From assembly GCA_965277855.1 (NCBI GenBank), contig OZ255847.1, forward strand, positions 1,488,001 through 1,552,000: a DNA stretch of 64,000 bases. Direction: 5' to 3'. Positions 8,914-17,529 of the stretch are shown in pieces. The notes under the pieces are model-generated. The model was not told where the DNA came from and ran no database searches. It saw nothing but the letters and a program-made list of their open reading frames with translations. The position numbers and the translations under genes are program-made. The DNA is from Bog-105 sp965277855 (GTDB taxonomy: Bacteria; Acidobacteriota; Terriglobia; Bryobacterales; Bryobacteraceae). Every line of letters begins with the position of its first letter. Within the stretch, counting starts at the first letter, position 1.

Positions 8914-10275
8914 TATTACTCCGTTAAGTATTGACAAGCACGTTCGAGGGGCGTATGTTTGGGCATGACCGATGCCCAGCTGGAGCGTTGTCGGAAGCGG
9001 TTGGAGCAGTTCCTGGTGGATCTCTTAGAATCGGTAGGGCGCAGCGAGCGGCGGCGCTGGGGATCGGTGTACGTTCGCGGCCTGCTGTTGGATGGAGAGC
9101 GCAAATCCATCGAGCCGATGGCCAAGCGGTTGCCTGACGGCAACGAGCAAGCGCTGCAGCAATTCGTTGGGCAGAGCCCATGGGAGTGGGCGCCGGTTTG
9201 GGAGCGGTTGGCGCGGCGCATGGTGCGCGAGTTAGAGCCGGATGCGATCTGGGTAATTGACGATACAGGGTTTCCCAAACAAGGTGAGCATTCGGTGGGA
9301 GTGGAGCGTCAGTACTCTGGGACCTTAGGCAAGACGGCGAATTGCCAAGTTGCAGTGAGCCTGCATGAAGTGTGCACGGAAGGAGCAGCGGTGTTGAATT
9401 GGCGGCTCTATTTACCGGAGAGTTGGGCCGAGGATAAGCAGCATCGCACAGAGGCCGGCATTCCCGAGGAGGTGAAATTTCAAAAGAAGTGGGAACTGGC
9501 TTTTGACATGATCGACCAGGTACGCGGGTGGAGTCTGGCGGACCGGATTGTGGTGGCGGACGCGGGTTACGGAGATGTAACCAGGTTTCGAGAAGGACTG
9601 GAAAAGCGCAAGTTATGCTATGCCGTCGGCGTGCAATCGACAACAGGTGTTTGGATAGAGCCGCCACAACCGCGCAAGTTGAAACCAAAACAGACGGGCC
9701 GCCCACCCAGTGCATTGCACTACGGGAAACAGCGGCCCGTTTCGGTGAGGGAAGCCGCTCAACAAGCCGCGGGTTGGAAGAGAATTCGTTGGCGGGAAGG
9801 CAGCAAAGGCTGGTCGGAGTCGCGCTTTTGGGCCGGGCGCGTGCAACCTTCTCATGGATTTCATGAAGGCCGTGAACCCGGCAAAGAAATCTGGCTGCTG
9901 GTTGAGTGGCCCCACAAAAACGCAGAACCGACGAAGTACTTCTTCTGCGATTTGCCCGCCGATTACAGTCTCCGGCGATTAGTTCAGGTTGCCAAAGCGC
10001 GCTGGAAAATCGAACAGGATTACCAACAACTGAAAGAGGAACTTGGACTCGATCATTATGAAGGCCGCAGTTGGATCGGATGGCATCACCATGTAACTCT
10101 GGTCATGCTTGCACATAGCTTCCTCACGCTGGAAACCCTGCGCAGTAAAAAAAACTTCTGGCTGGACCCTGCCGAGGACGCGTCGTGAAATTCAGAAACT
10201 GCTCTGCACTTGGACCGGTTGCTGCTGCTACTGCGGCCAGGTCCGGGCTCCTTAGGCCTACTTAACGGAGTAATA
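8914..10275 (+). mobile_element. Complete IS701-type insertion sequence
   Basis: A 1362-bp element bounded by perfect 17-bp terminal inverted repeats, TATTACTCCGTTAAGTA at 8914-8930 and its exact complement at 10259-10275. It is flanked on both sides by the direct repeat CTTG (8910-8913 and 10276-10279). It contains one transposase gene. The 4-bp target duplication agrees with IS701-family behaviour (preferred targets of YTAR type; CTTG departs at one position). Perfect repeats, clean duplication and an intact transposase suggest a recent, possibly active insertion. Confidence 0.9.
8965..10188 (+). CDS. IS701-family transposase
   Basis: A DDE transposase of about 407 residues. Catalytic candidates are the Asp pair in WVIDDTGFPKQG, the Asp in IVVADAGYGDVTRF, and the Glu in RWKIEQDYQQLKEELGLDHY. 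The segment EGRSWIGWHHHVTLVMLAHSFL is characteristic of IS701/DDE_5 superfamily transposases. ATG at 8965 is taken as start; a TTG two codons upstream is possible. The gene is intact and fills most of the element. Confidence 0.92.
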   Translation: MTDAQLERCRKRLEQFLVDLLESVGRSERRRWGSVYVRGLLLDGERKSIEPMAKRLPDGNEQALQQFVGQSPWEWAPVWERLARRMVRELEPDAIWVIDDTGFPKQGEHSVGVERQYSGTLGKTANCQVAVSLHEVCTEGAAVLNWRLYLPESWAEDKQHRTEAGIPEEVKFQKKWELAFDMIDQVRGWSLADRIVVADAGYGDVTRFREGLEKRKLCYAVGVQSTTGVWIEPPQPRKLKPKQTGRPPSALHYGKQRPVSVREAAQQAAGWKRIRWREGSKGWSESRFWAGRVQPSHGFHEGREPGKEIWLLVEWPHKNAEPTKYFFCDLPADYSLRRLVQVAKARWKIEQDYQQLKEELGLDHYEGRSWIGWHHHVTLVMLAHSFLTLETLRSKKNFWLDPAEDAS

Positions 10276-10279
10276 CTTG

Positions 10280-11026
10280 TAGCCCTTGGACAATCGCCGG
10301 TCCGAGGCACCGGGCCTACACTCCGGGGCGAATCCCGAGTATCGACCTGCATTGCTTTTCTCCGCAAGACGACGACAGTGAAGCTGGAACGAGAGGCGAG
10401 GATTGTTAGAGATCGGTTTTCTGTCCATGCCGCTAACCCGGGCACTTGAACACGATGATTGCTCTGGCGCGTCAGCTGAAATCCCGGGACATGAAGTCAT
10501 TCTTCTTGGAATGCTAGACACGAAGCATACTGTTCAGACGGCAGAGTTGAAGTTCATATCGCTCTGCGAAGCAGAGCACCCACTCGGCGGGGTTCACGCA
10601 CAGTGGGCTCCGGCGCGCTGGCTTTCAGCGTTTGTACTCCAGCAGATCGCGCAGATAGATTCGGCGGTACGAGCCATCGGAAATGGCAGTGACGACTCGA
10701 GTGACTGAGCGTATTTCGAGGCTTTCTCCGAAACCAGACAAGTGGAAGACATTGATGAGGTGTAGTGCCGTGCGAAATGTGGGTCCGGAGTGGGTTTTCG
10801 CAAATACCTCGTGTAGTCGCGAGCGAAGCATAATCCGGCGTCCAATCGATCGCTTTCCCAGTTCGTCACTAGCCGTTACCCATGGACTAATCTGCAGCAC
10901 GGCTTTCAGTCTCCGGGTTGTGTACTTCGGAACGCCGCGCGTTGAATTATCGTCAACATGACCTGTTTCTCAGTCAGGACGCGTTTCAGGGAGCCTTCAA
11001 CCCCGCTCTATGGTGCGTCACGGCTT
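10280..11026. other. Roughly 750 bases with no intact gene
   Basis: Between the IS701 element and the aquaporin gene I find no convincing complete gene. On the minus strand around 10625-10690 the translated phrase DGSYRRIYLRDLLEYKR resembles the end of the winged-helix region of excisionase-like antitoxins (pattern G-HRRI--DLL-YK). The rest of such a protein, and a partner PIN-type toxin, are not recognisable. It may be a relic of a toxin-antitoxin pair, but this is weak. Confidence 0.35.
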
Positions 11027-11875
11027 CTATGAGACTACTGACGTATTCGGCCGATATCCGCAGTTGAAGATGCAGCGCTTATCAGTCGTGTGGTAAAGCT
11101 TTGCGCAGCGCGGAGGAATACCCTTCCGAACTCGCAGGAACAACCCGGCGGCGCTTAACATGCCCAAAGTTGGCGCAAGGAAGTAGATCCAGAGTGACTG
11201 CCAGTAGCTCGCGTGGAACGCCGAGCCAAATGTTCGCGCCGGGTTCATGCTCATGCCGGAGAGCGGCGCCTCGAAGGTTATGTACGTTGCCACCAACGCG
11301 CCGGCAAAATAGGGAGTAAATCGAGCAATTCTTTCGCAATTCGTCGTATACAAAACGGTTGTCATGGAGATGAAAGATATCGTGAGTTCGGCGATAAAAG
11401 CAGCAAGGGTGCCATACACGCCGGGGGCGGTCACCGCGTAGCGTACGGCGGCATTCGCCGGCGCACCTCGAAGCAAGCAATTGGCGAGCGCGACACCGCC
11501 AATCGATCCGAGGAACTGTGCAGCGGCGTAAAACGCAGCGTCCCACGGCTGCACTTTCCCTAGACGATAGAAGGTGAAGGTCACTGCCGGATTGAAGTGA
11601 GCTCCGGACTGCCTGCCCCATGGGGACATGACAATGGCAATCGCGGCCAATCCCATCACCGTGCCGGTAAGCATCCGGCGTAAGATGCCGACATTGATGA
11701 TATGCCTGATTGGCGATGCCGGATGCTGGAACAGGGTCGTCACTGCACAGGCAACGAACATGTAGGAAGCAAGCTCGGCCGCCTCCATCAGGTACTCGGG
11801 CCAGTGAAAGCGCACGCTCCCGACCGCGCTTAACGAGATCGAGCGAGCTGGTAAGCAAGAGAGCTGCTCGTTCAC
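11027..11875 (-). CDS. Aquaporin/glycerol facilitator family channel with Cys-containing tail
   Basis: A membrane channel of about 282 residues from the MIP family. Both half-helix motifs are present: FNPAVT (in SGAHFNPAVTFTFYRLGKV) and MNPART (in LSGMSMNPARTFGSAF). Six membrane segments are visible. GTG at 11875 overlaps the chorismate mutase stop (GTGA) and begins close to the conserved HWPEYLMEAAEL region, so it is the likeliest start; ATG at 11905 is an alternative. The C-terminus ends in CAKLYHTTDKRCIFNCGY, a short Cys/His-rich tail that recurs in the second aquaporin copy at 21889. It is the last gene of the stress operon; transport of water, glycerol or hydrogen peroxide is possible. 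Confidence 0.85.
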   Translation of the reverse strand: MNEQLSCLPARSISLSAVGSVRFHWPEYLMEAAELASYMFVACAVTTLFQHPASPIRHIINVGILRRMLTGTVMGLAAIAIVMSPWGRQSGAHFNPAVTFTFYRLGKVQPWDAAFYAAAQFLGSIGGVALANCLLRGAPANAAVRYAVTAPGVYGTLAAFIAELTISFISMTTVLYTTNCERIARFTPYFAGALVATYITFEAPLSGMSMNPARTFGSAFHASYWQSLWIYFLAPTLGMLSAAGLFLRVRKGIPPRCAKLYHTTDKRCIFNCGYRPNTSVVS

Positions 11876-12279
11876 TTTGTGGGATGGTGCTGCTCTTCTT
11901 CCCAAGCTCGCATCTGGGCCAACAAAGCGGAATATATCGCTTTGAGCCTGGTAATCGGAAAGGGTCCTGAACCGCCCAGCTCGGCTACGTGGCTGAGAAC
12001 CTGTTGTTCCCGATCGGGCGCTGTAATAGGGAGACCGGCCGCCGATTTGACATTTCCAATCTTCTCGACAACTGCTGCCCTTTTGTTGATGAGCTCGACA
12101 ATCTGCCGGTCAATGCCGTCGATTTGTTGTCTGCTCTCTGCAAGTTGCTCCTTGACAGAAGCTTGCTGGGCCAATGCAAGACAGCCGGTCGCAGGAACCA
12201 TTGACAAAACGAAGAGGAGTCTAAGCAATTTCTGTCTCGCTGATTGTGCGTGGATGATGGGCGACGATTGTTCAATCAC
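11872..12279 (-). CDS. Exported chorismate mutase (AroQ-type, secreted)
   Basis: A 135-residue protein with an N-terminal signal sequence (KLLRLLFVLSMVPATGCLALAQ) and an all-helical chorismate mutase domain: LAESRQQIDGIDRQIVELIN, KRAAVVEKIGNVKSAAGLPI, and DREQQVLSHV. These contain the usual Arg, Lys and Asp/Glu residues of AroQ enzymes (R in ESRQQID, K in IGNVK, DRE). Enzymes of this type convert chorismate to prephenate; exported forms act in the periplasm. The GTG start at 12279 has AGGA upstream at 8 bases. It is 10 bases after the aldolase gene and overlaps the aquaporin gene, so it belongs to the operon. The Cys in ATGC could be a lipobox, but the fit is imperfect. Confidence 0.8.
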   Translation of the reverse strand: MIEQSSPIIHAQSARQKLLRLLFVLSMVPATGCLALAQQASVKEQLAESRQQIDGIDRQIVELINKRAAVVEKIGNVKSAAGLPITAPDREQQVLSHVAELGGSGPFPITRLKAIYSALLAQMRAWEEEQHHPTK

Positions 12280-12289
12280 AAATGAAATC

Positions 12290-13177
12290 CTATTGCGCTA
12301 CTGACTGTGTTCTCTTTTGACCGAACAGCCGCAATCGCGTAAGAACAACTTGCGCCACCGCACGTTCCACGGCGGGCAAGAGCTTGTAAGGAACGACTTC
12401 ATGCGGATTTTGGGCCAGGGCCTCTTCTAAGCTATGGCGCCACGCAACCCGAAGTTCGGTGTTGATATGCACGATGTTGATTCCCGCTGCAATGGCGTTC
12501 TGAAGATCGCTGTCCTCCGTGCCGGACCCGCCGTGCAAGGTGAGAAAGCACTGGACAGCGCTTTTGATCTCGCGGATTCGCGTCAGGTCTAGCCGCTTCT
12601 TCGCACCCCCTTGCAACATCGTCTGCAGCATGCCGTGCATGTTTCCCACTGCGGGGGCCAGGATGTCGACCCCGGTGCTTTCGACAAAATGCTTTGCTTG
12701 CTCCGGCGTCGTAAGAGCCTTTGGATGGTCTGGCGCCCGCTCGTGAATTTCAGAGCCGGCTCCAATGTCTCCGATTTCGCCTTCCACCAGGATGTCAGGG
12801 TTGATTGATTTCAACGCTTCGATTGCCTGCTTTGTCCGACTGATGTTTTCCTCAAATGGTAGGGCCGACAAATCGAACACGATTGCGTCGAAACCAGCTC
12901 TGGCCGCGGCCATTGCGCTGTCGAGCGAATGCGTGTGATCGGCATTGAGAAAAATAGGAAACCCATGTTCTTCTCTCAGGCTTTTCACCAGAGCCGCAAT
13001 CTGGGCCGTACCCAAGAAGGAACGCTCACCTTCCGATGCTCCCACGATTACCGGAGCCTTCACCTCCTGGGCCGCCGCGACTACCGCTTTTAAGAAAACT
13101 GCATCAGCAATGTTGAAGTGGCCTAGTCCCACGCCGATATTTTGCGCATCTTCTAACACATCTCGTAATTGGTTCAT
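12290..13177 (-). CDS. Class II fructose-bisphosphate aldolase family protein
   Basis: A 295-residue zinc-dependent aldolase of the fructose/tagatose-bisphosphate type. Visible motifs are GHFNIADAVFLKAVVAAAQE near the N-terminus, the metal-binding region FPIFLNADHTHSLDSA, VEGEIGDIG, AVGNMHGML, LTLHGGSGTEDSDLQNAI and INIVHINTELRVAW. Zinc-ligand His residues are found in DHTH, GNMHG and LHGGSG. The start at 13177 gives the standard N-terminus and has GAGAG upstream; 13252 would add an implausible leader. It cleaves or forms a ketose bisphosphate. Its place among redox and stress genes suggests a carbon-flux role under stress, which is inference. Confidence 0.88.
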   Translation of the reverse strand: MNQLRDVLEDAQNIGVGLGHFNIADAVFLKAVVAAAQEVKAPVIVGASEGERSFLGTAQIAALVKSLREEHGFPIFLNADHTHSLDSAMAAARAGFDAIVFDLSALPFEENISRTKQAIEALKSINPDILVEGEIGDIGAGSEIHERAPDHPKALTTPEQAKHFVESTGVDILAPAVGNMHGMLQTMLQGGAKKRLDLTRIREIKSAVQCFLTLHGGSGTEDSDLQNAIAAGINIVHINTELRVAWRHSLEEALAQNPHEVVPYKLLPAVERAVAQVVLTRLRLFGQKRTQSVAQ

Positions 13178-13190
13178 GATCTCTCGGTTC

Positions 13191-13799
13191 TCAGGTCTCA
13201 AAGCTTCCATCTCGACCGGCACGAGCCGGACCTTCCGGCCACAGATACGCAAACAGAATGCAGCAGATCAGAGCGAAGCCCCATAACGGCAGCTTTACAG
13301 AGACGAACGTCGCAAGCACGAACATTCCCAGGGTGGTGCATGACCGGGCTCGCGTCATCTGTCGCATTCGCACCGGAACCGTCTGTTGCGCTTCGGCTTG
13401 TGCCAGCACCTCCCTGGCGAACGCAAGATAAGCGAGGTTCACCATTACGAAGACTCCGGCGTAGAGCGATACCGGTGCTGCGGCGAAATGCGTGTCCGCG
13501 ACCCAGGATGTGGAAAACGGCACGAGCGAGACCAGAAATAGATGTGCGAAGTTCCACCAGATCAATTGCGGTGTGGCGCATTCGGCAAATCTCAATAAAT
13601 GATGATGGTTCGCCCAGACGATGGCGATGAACAAATAGCTGACACCATAGCTCAGCGCCGTCAGCCAGAGCGGCAGCAGCGCTGACAATGACGGCTCACC
13701 GGGCGGCTTAAAGTCCAGCACCATGATCGTGATGATCACCGCAAACACGCCGTCCGAAAACGCTCCCAGCCTTTCCGGTGTTGGTTTTTGAGAACGCAT
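13191..13799 (-). CDS. TMEM175/DUF1211-type potassium channel-like membrane protein
   Basis: A 202-residue membrane protein with five to six predicted membrane segments. It opens with RLGAFSDGVFAVIITIMVLD, the FSD-containing first helix that lines the pore of prokaryotic TMEM175 channels. Further features are FIAIVWANHHHLLRF and LIWWNFAHLFLVSLVPFSTSW, also typical of the family. Bacterial members conduct potassium. It follows the DUF417 gene by 19 bases and precedes the aldolase by 13, inside the same operon. Function is assigned from family only. Confidence 0.85.
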   Translation of the reverse strand: MRSQKPTPERLGAFSDGVFAVIITIMVLDFKPPGEPSLSALLPLWLTALSYGVSYLFIAIVWANHHHLLRFAECATPQLIWWNFAHLFLVSLVPFSTSWVADTHFAAAPVSLYAGVFVMVNLAYLAFAREVLAQAEAQQTVPVRMRQMTRARSCTTLGMFVLATFVSVKLPLWGFALICCILFAYLWPEGPARAGRDGSFET

Positions 13800-13818
13800 A
13801 TGCTCTCTTCGGCCAATG

Positions 13819-14364
13819 TCAACGCCCGATCGGAAGAGCCATCGCGCGGCCGGTGTTCGACTCGTCAGCTGGCCGGGCGGACACGATTCGCATGGCGTCC
13901 TGTTTCAGCAGATAAAAAGAGACAGCGAGCAGAACGACATCCTTCATCAGGAACGCGACATTACCGCCCATCGCGGGGAATCCGCCGGCCGACGGAGCCC
14001 AGCCGTCCGGCATAAACGGAATGATCGTCACCGTCGCAATAAACGTCGCTACCGAACCTAGTGCCCCGAGCACTCCCAGCTTCTTGTTCCAGAAGCCCGC
14101 CAACAGCAGGGCGCCAAACACCCATTCCGAGACGCCCAGCAAATACGCGGACACTTTCATTCCGAAAACCGGGTACATCCAGAAGATGAGGGGACCATGC
14201 GTAAAGAATGGAATCAGCCCTTGCGCCTCGTAATCGAACCACTTCTGATAGCCGAAGAAGAAGTAGATGATCACCATGGAGGCGCGCAGGAGATGGTAGT
14301 CGAGGTCTCGCTTTAGCAAACCAGCCCGCGTTAGGGCTCTAAGAAGAATGTTCATTTCGTTCAC
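13819..14364 (-). CDS. DUF417 family inner-membrane protein (RclC-like)
   Basis: A 181-residue membrane protein with four predicted membrane segments. The phrases MVIIYFFFGYQKWFDYEAQG, GPLIFWMYPVFG and MPDGWAPSAGGFPAMGGNVAFLMKDVVLL are typical of DUF417/YkgB/RclC proteins. In E. coli, RclC is encoded with the flavoprotein RclA in the hypochlorite-resistance system. Here the GTG start overlaps the stop of the RclA-like gene by four bases (GTGA), the same partnership. A broken paralogue lies at 19031-19537. Confidence 0.88.
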   Translation of the reverse strand: MNEMNILLRALTRAGLLKRDLDYHLLRASMVIIYFFFGYQKWFDYEAQGLIPFFTHGPLIFWMYPVFGMKVSAYLLGVSEWVFGALLLAGFWNKKLGVLGALGSVATFIATVTIIPFMPDGWAPSAGGFPAMGGNVAFLMKDVVLLAVSFYLLKQDAMRIVSARPADESNTGRAMALPIGR

Positions 14365-15944
14365 GCGATAATTTCGCCTCGGACACGTTCCGCGGTCCGC
14401 GGTCTGGCATGCTCTGACAACGATGGCTCAGACGAAAACAGCGAAATAAGCCCTTCGACAAAAGTCGGGTGGCACCAGATGGTTTCTCGGAGCGCGGTAT
14501 AAGGCATTCCCGCCATCATGGCTGTCTGTACTGATCCCAGAATCTCCCCGCCGTCAGAAGCAAAGGCTGTGAATCCAAGAATGCGGTCGCTGTTTACGTC
14601 TACTAGCGCCTTCATAAATCCGCGTGTCTCAGCGAGAGTGTGGGCGCGCAGCACGTTTTCCATAGGGATTTTGAAGAGGCGATATGCGATTCCTTGCGCC
14701 TTCGCTTGTTTCTCGCTCAGGCCAATGTGCGCCAGTTCCGGATCTGTGAACAGAGTGTAGGGGATCTGCCTCCCCGTTGTGACGCGGTTGCCGCCTGTGA
14801 GATTATCCCGGACCACGCGGAAGTCGTCGACACTCACGTGTGTGAACTGCGGGCTACCGGCAACTTCGCCAATGGCCCAAACGCCGCGTGCGGTCGTCTC
14901 CAGCCGTTCGGTCACCTTAATATATCCACGCTCGTTGACTTCAACCCCGGCTAGTTCCAGGCCGATGTTCTCTGTGTTCGGTGTGCGGCCGGCAGCAACA
15001 AGCAGGTGCGTACCCGTAAGCGTCATCTCTTTTCCCGCTCGTTCGACAACCAGGGAGACTGACTCGCTTGACGTGCCGGCAACTCGAATGATGCGCGCGC
15101 CTAAGACAGTGTCGATTCTCTCGTCTTTGAAAAGACTTGCAAGAGCTTCTGTGACGTCATCATCTTCACTGTGCAACAGGCGGTCATTTCGATCGACGAC
15201 CGTGACCTTGCTGCCGAATCGCCGCATGGCCTGCGGCAACTCGATACCGACGTACCCGCCTCCCAACACAATCAGGTGTTGCGGGAGCCGGTCCAATTCG
15301 AGCGCCTCGATGTGTGTTAGAGGGCGAGCCTCCACGATCCCGGGAATCTGGCCCAACACAGGCCGCGTACCGGTACTAACGATGACATTGGCTCCGCGAA
15401 GGAGGCGAGTGGCTCCGCCAGCGAGTACAACTTCCAGCGTTCGCGTCCCGACGAAGCGGCCGGTCCCAAAAATGAATTCTGCTCCGGTCTTGGTGAAGTT
15501 ATCGCGATAAACGTCGTTAAGGTGCGACACCATCGCGCGTTTCCGGCCCCGCACTGCGGCCATGTCCACGCGAGAGCCGCCAATGCCTGTTCCAAACTCT
15601 GCAATGCGACGCACGTACGACGCCACCTTCGCGCTGTGCACAATGTTCTTACTCGGCAGACATGCAATATTGGGGCACGATCCTCCTATGTATTTGCGCT
15701 CGATTACCGCGACACGCCGTCCTTGACCGGCGAATGTCCACGCGGCAAGCGTCGATCCCGTTCCGTCGCCGAGAATGACCAGATCATACTCTTCTAAGGA
15801 ACTCGCGCACGACAGACTCGCCGGTAGCGGCCAAGTCCGCTGAGTACCTCTCTCGCTTGGTGCTTCGTCCGGCGGCTTGTGCGCATCCAGAGCGGAAGCC
15901 TGTTGCTTCACGTGATTCGAAAAATTTTCTTCAGCCTGTTTCAT
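14361..15944 (-). CDS. RclA/mercuric-reductase-like FAD-dependent disulfide oxidoreductase
   Basis: A 527-residue class I pyridine nucleotide-disulfide oxidoreductase. After an unusual 50-residue hydrophilic N-terminal extension comes the FAD motif YDLVILGDGTGSTLAAWTFA, the redox pair C-x4-C in GGSCPNIACLPSKN (about residues 85-97), an NAD(P)-binding GGGYVGIELPQAMRRFGSK, GRTPNTENIGLELAGVEV, and a C-terminal dimerisation domain. The lack of extra Cys residues argues against a true mercuric reductase. Overlap with the DUF417 (RclC-like) gene strongly suggests RclA, which in E. coli protects against hypochlorous acid. The extension has no homologous domain that I recognise and no alternative Met start near the FAD motif. 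Confidence 0.85.
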   Translation of the reverse strand: MKQAEENFSNHVKQQASALDAHKPPDEAPSERGTQRTWPLPASLSCASSLEEYDLVILGDGTGSTLAAWTFAGQGRRVAVIERKYIGGSCPNIACLPSKNIVHSAKVASYVRRIAEFGTGIGGSRVDMAAVRGRKRAMVSHLNDVYRDNFTKTGAEFIFGTGRFVGTRTLEVVLAGGATRLLRGANVIVSTGTRPVLGQIPGIVEARPLTHIEALELDRLPQHLIVLGGGYVGIELPQAMRRFGSKVTVVDRNDRLLHSEDDDVTEALASLFKDERIDTVLGARIIRVAGTSSESVSLVVERAGKEMTLTGTHLLVAAGRTPNTENIGLELAGVEVNERGYIKVTERLETTARGVWAIGEVAGSPQFTHVSVDDFRVVRDNLTGGNRVTTGRQIPYTLFTDPELAHIGLSEKQAKAQGIAYRLFKIPMENVLRAHTLAETRGFMKALVDVNSDRILGFTAFASDGGEILGSVQTAMMAGMPYTALRETIWCHPTFVEGLISLFSSEPSLSEHARPRTAERVRGEIIA

Positions 15945-15994
15945 GCGCTTCTACCTTCTGCAGCTTTGTCGTTTCCGTGAATTGATGCAACTCA

Positions 15995-16768
15995 CTACAT
16001 GCCCTTGATCTCGCCGCCATCGATGCGGAGCGAAGTCCCTGTCATCCACTTCGCTGCCGGTGAAACCAGGAACGCGAGCAGGTCGGCGATCTCCTCCGGC
16101 TGCCCATAGCGGCTGATTTTTGCCTGATCCGGAAATGCATTGATCGCCTCTTCCACGGTCATGTTGTGGGCCGGCGCCCACTTGTCGAGGAAGGAGCGTC
16201 GGCGTCCGGTCATCACCGCCCCGGGCATGACGCTATTCACCTGCACGCTGTCTTCGATGCCCTGTTCGGCGAAGGCTCTGGCAAGGGCCAGAATGGCGGC
16301 ATTGATGGTTGCCACGGCCGCGAAAGCCGGATTCGGGTGAAGCGCCGCGTTGCCCGACATGAACACCACCGATCCCCGTGATTCCTTCAGGGCATCCCAA
16401 GCTCGCATTGTCAGGCGACGCGCGGCATGGAGCTTGAGCTCCGCGCCCGCTTGCCACTGCTCGTCTGTCATCTCAAATAGATCGATCTGGGGCACGGCTC
16501 CCGCAATGTTCAGCAGCGCATCGAGCCGCCCGAATCGATGAAGCACGGCGCCCACCAGCGTGTTTACTGCGTCCGGTTTACTCAAATCCAGATCGCAGAC
16601 AAGTGATTCCGCGCCAGTGCGTTCTACTTCAGCAGCGGCTTCCGTGAGGAGATCTCGATTTCGGGCCGCGAGAACCACCGCTGAAAAGTCTCGGGCGAGA
16701 CGGATAGCGGTGGCGCGGCCGATGCCTTGACTCGCTCCGGTGACAATGGCAACAGACTTGTCCATCAT
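15995..16768 (-). CDS. Short-chain dehydrogenase/reductase family protein with altered catalytic residues
   Basis: A 257-residue SDR protein. It has the cofactor motif VTGASQGIGRATAIRL, the NAG-like segment NIAGAVPQID, and a normal C-terminal end (LAFLVSPAAKWMTGTSLRIDGGEI). The catalytic motif is unusual: where Tyr-x3-Lys is expected the sequence reads AAVATINAAI, so Tyr is Val and Lys is Asn. The protein may bind nucleotide without classic SDR catalysis. The start at 16768 overlaps the stop of the upstream hydrolase gene (ATGA). It is part of the large minus-strand operon. Confidence 0.85.
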   Translation of the reverse strand: MMDKSVAIVTGASQGIGRATAIRLARDFSAVVLAARNRDLLTEAAAEVERTGAESLVCDLDLSKPDAVNTLVGAVLHRFGRLDALLNIAGAVPQIDLFEMTDEQWQAGAELKLHAARRLTMRAWDALKESRGSVVFMSGNAALHPNPAFAAVATINAAILALARAFAEQGIEDSVQVNSVMPGAVMTGRRRSFLDKWAPAHNMTVEEAINAFPDQAKISRYGQPEEIADLLAFLVSPAAKWMTGTSLRIDGGEIKGM

Positions 16769-17519
16769 GCGCTCGCTTCCGAATGATTTTGGGCCGCTTT
16801 TGCTGCGGTCAGGATCATGTCCACCACGGCTTCGGGAGCTGTTAACAGAGGCGTGTGGTCCACCGGCAAAGATTGAATCTGAGCGCGCATGCGCTCTGCC
16901 ATGAAGCGCTGTGTTTTCGGGTTGATCATGCGATCTTCCTCGGCGATCAGAAACCACGAAGGCTTGCTGTGCCAGGCGGGCTCGGGCGCTGGTTCCTGGA
17001 TGCAACGGACAGAGATCGGCCGCTGTACTGCCCGGGCGAGGGCAATCTGATCTGCCGTTGCATGCTGCGCAAAAGCATTGGCGAATCCTGCGTCGGGCAT
17101 CCAGATCCAGCCATCCCGATCGGGCGCCAGTTCAGGTGCCAACGGGTGGTTCTGGTCGGATAGAACAATTGAGCGACCGTCTCCCCCTGCGCTGGAGCAA
17201 GCGCGGCAATATACACCAGCCCTCGCACGCGTTCCTCCGTCGCCGTGGCAATCACCGCACCGGCATAAGCGTGCCCGGCCACAATCACCGGGCCTTCCGT
17301 TCGGGAAAGAGTGCGCCGCAGCGCTGCGCCATCGTCGCTCAATGAGCTAAGCGGGAGAGGAACCGCGGCCACCCGCAGCCCTAAGTTTGTGAGAGGCCCA
17401 ATCACCTCGCTCCAACTAGATCCATCGGCCCAAGCGCCATGGACCAGAACAACCGTCATATCTTGGAGGGACAGCATCGGCCTGATTCCTTGTGAATGCG
17501 TTGTTAAGTTCGCGGGCAT
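16765..17519 (-). pseudogene. Alpha/beta hydrolase interrupted by a frameshift
   Basis: The N-terminal half (from 17519) reads MTVVLVHGAWADGSSWSEVI with a nucleophile-elbow region GPVIVAGHAYAGAVIATA, in which the usual Ser is Ala (GHAYAG). At about 17150-17157 the frame changes. The C-terminal half continues in another frame with HPLAPELAPDRDGWIWMPDA, SWFLIAEEDRMI and LPVDHTPLLTAPEAVVDMIL. One base deletion explains the break (FYP-D-QNHPLAPELAPD expected). The gene is complete apart from this. It may be a recent pseudogene or a sequencing error. It resembles small esterase-like alpha/beta hydrolases such as those with the HGAW-DGSSW motif. Confidence 0.75.
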
Positions 17520-17529
17520 CACTTGAGCC

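Noticed and set aside
14361..15944. Mercuric reductase and a mercury-resistance operon
   Set aside because: No HMA domain, no C-terminal Cys pair, no merR/merT/merP neighbours; the overlap with a DUF417 gene favours an RclA-type enzyme.
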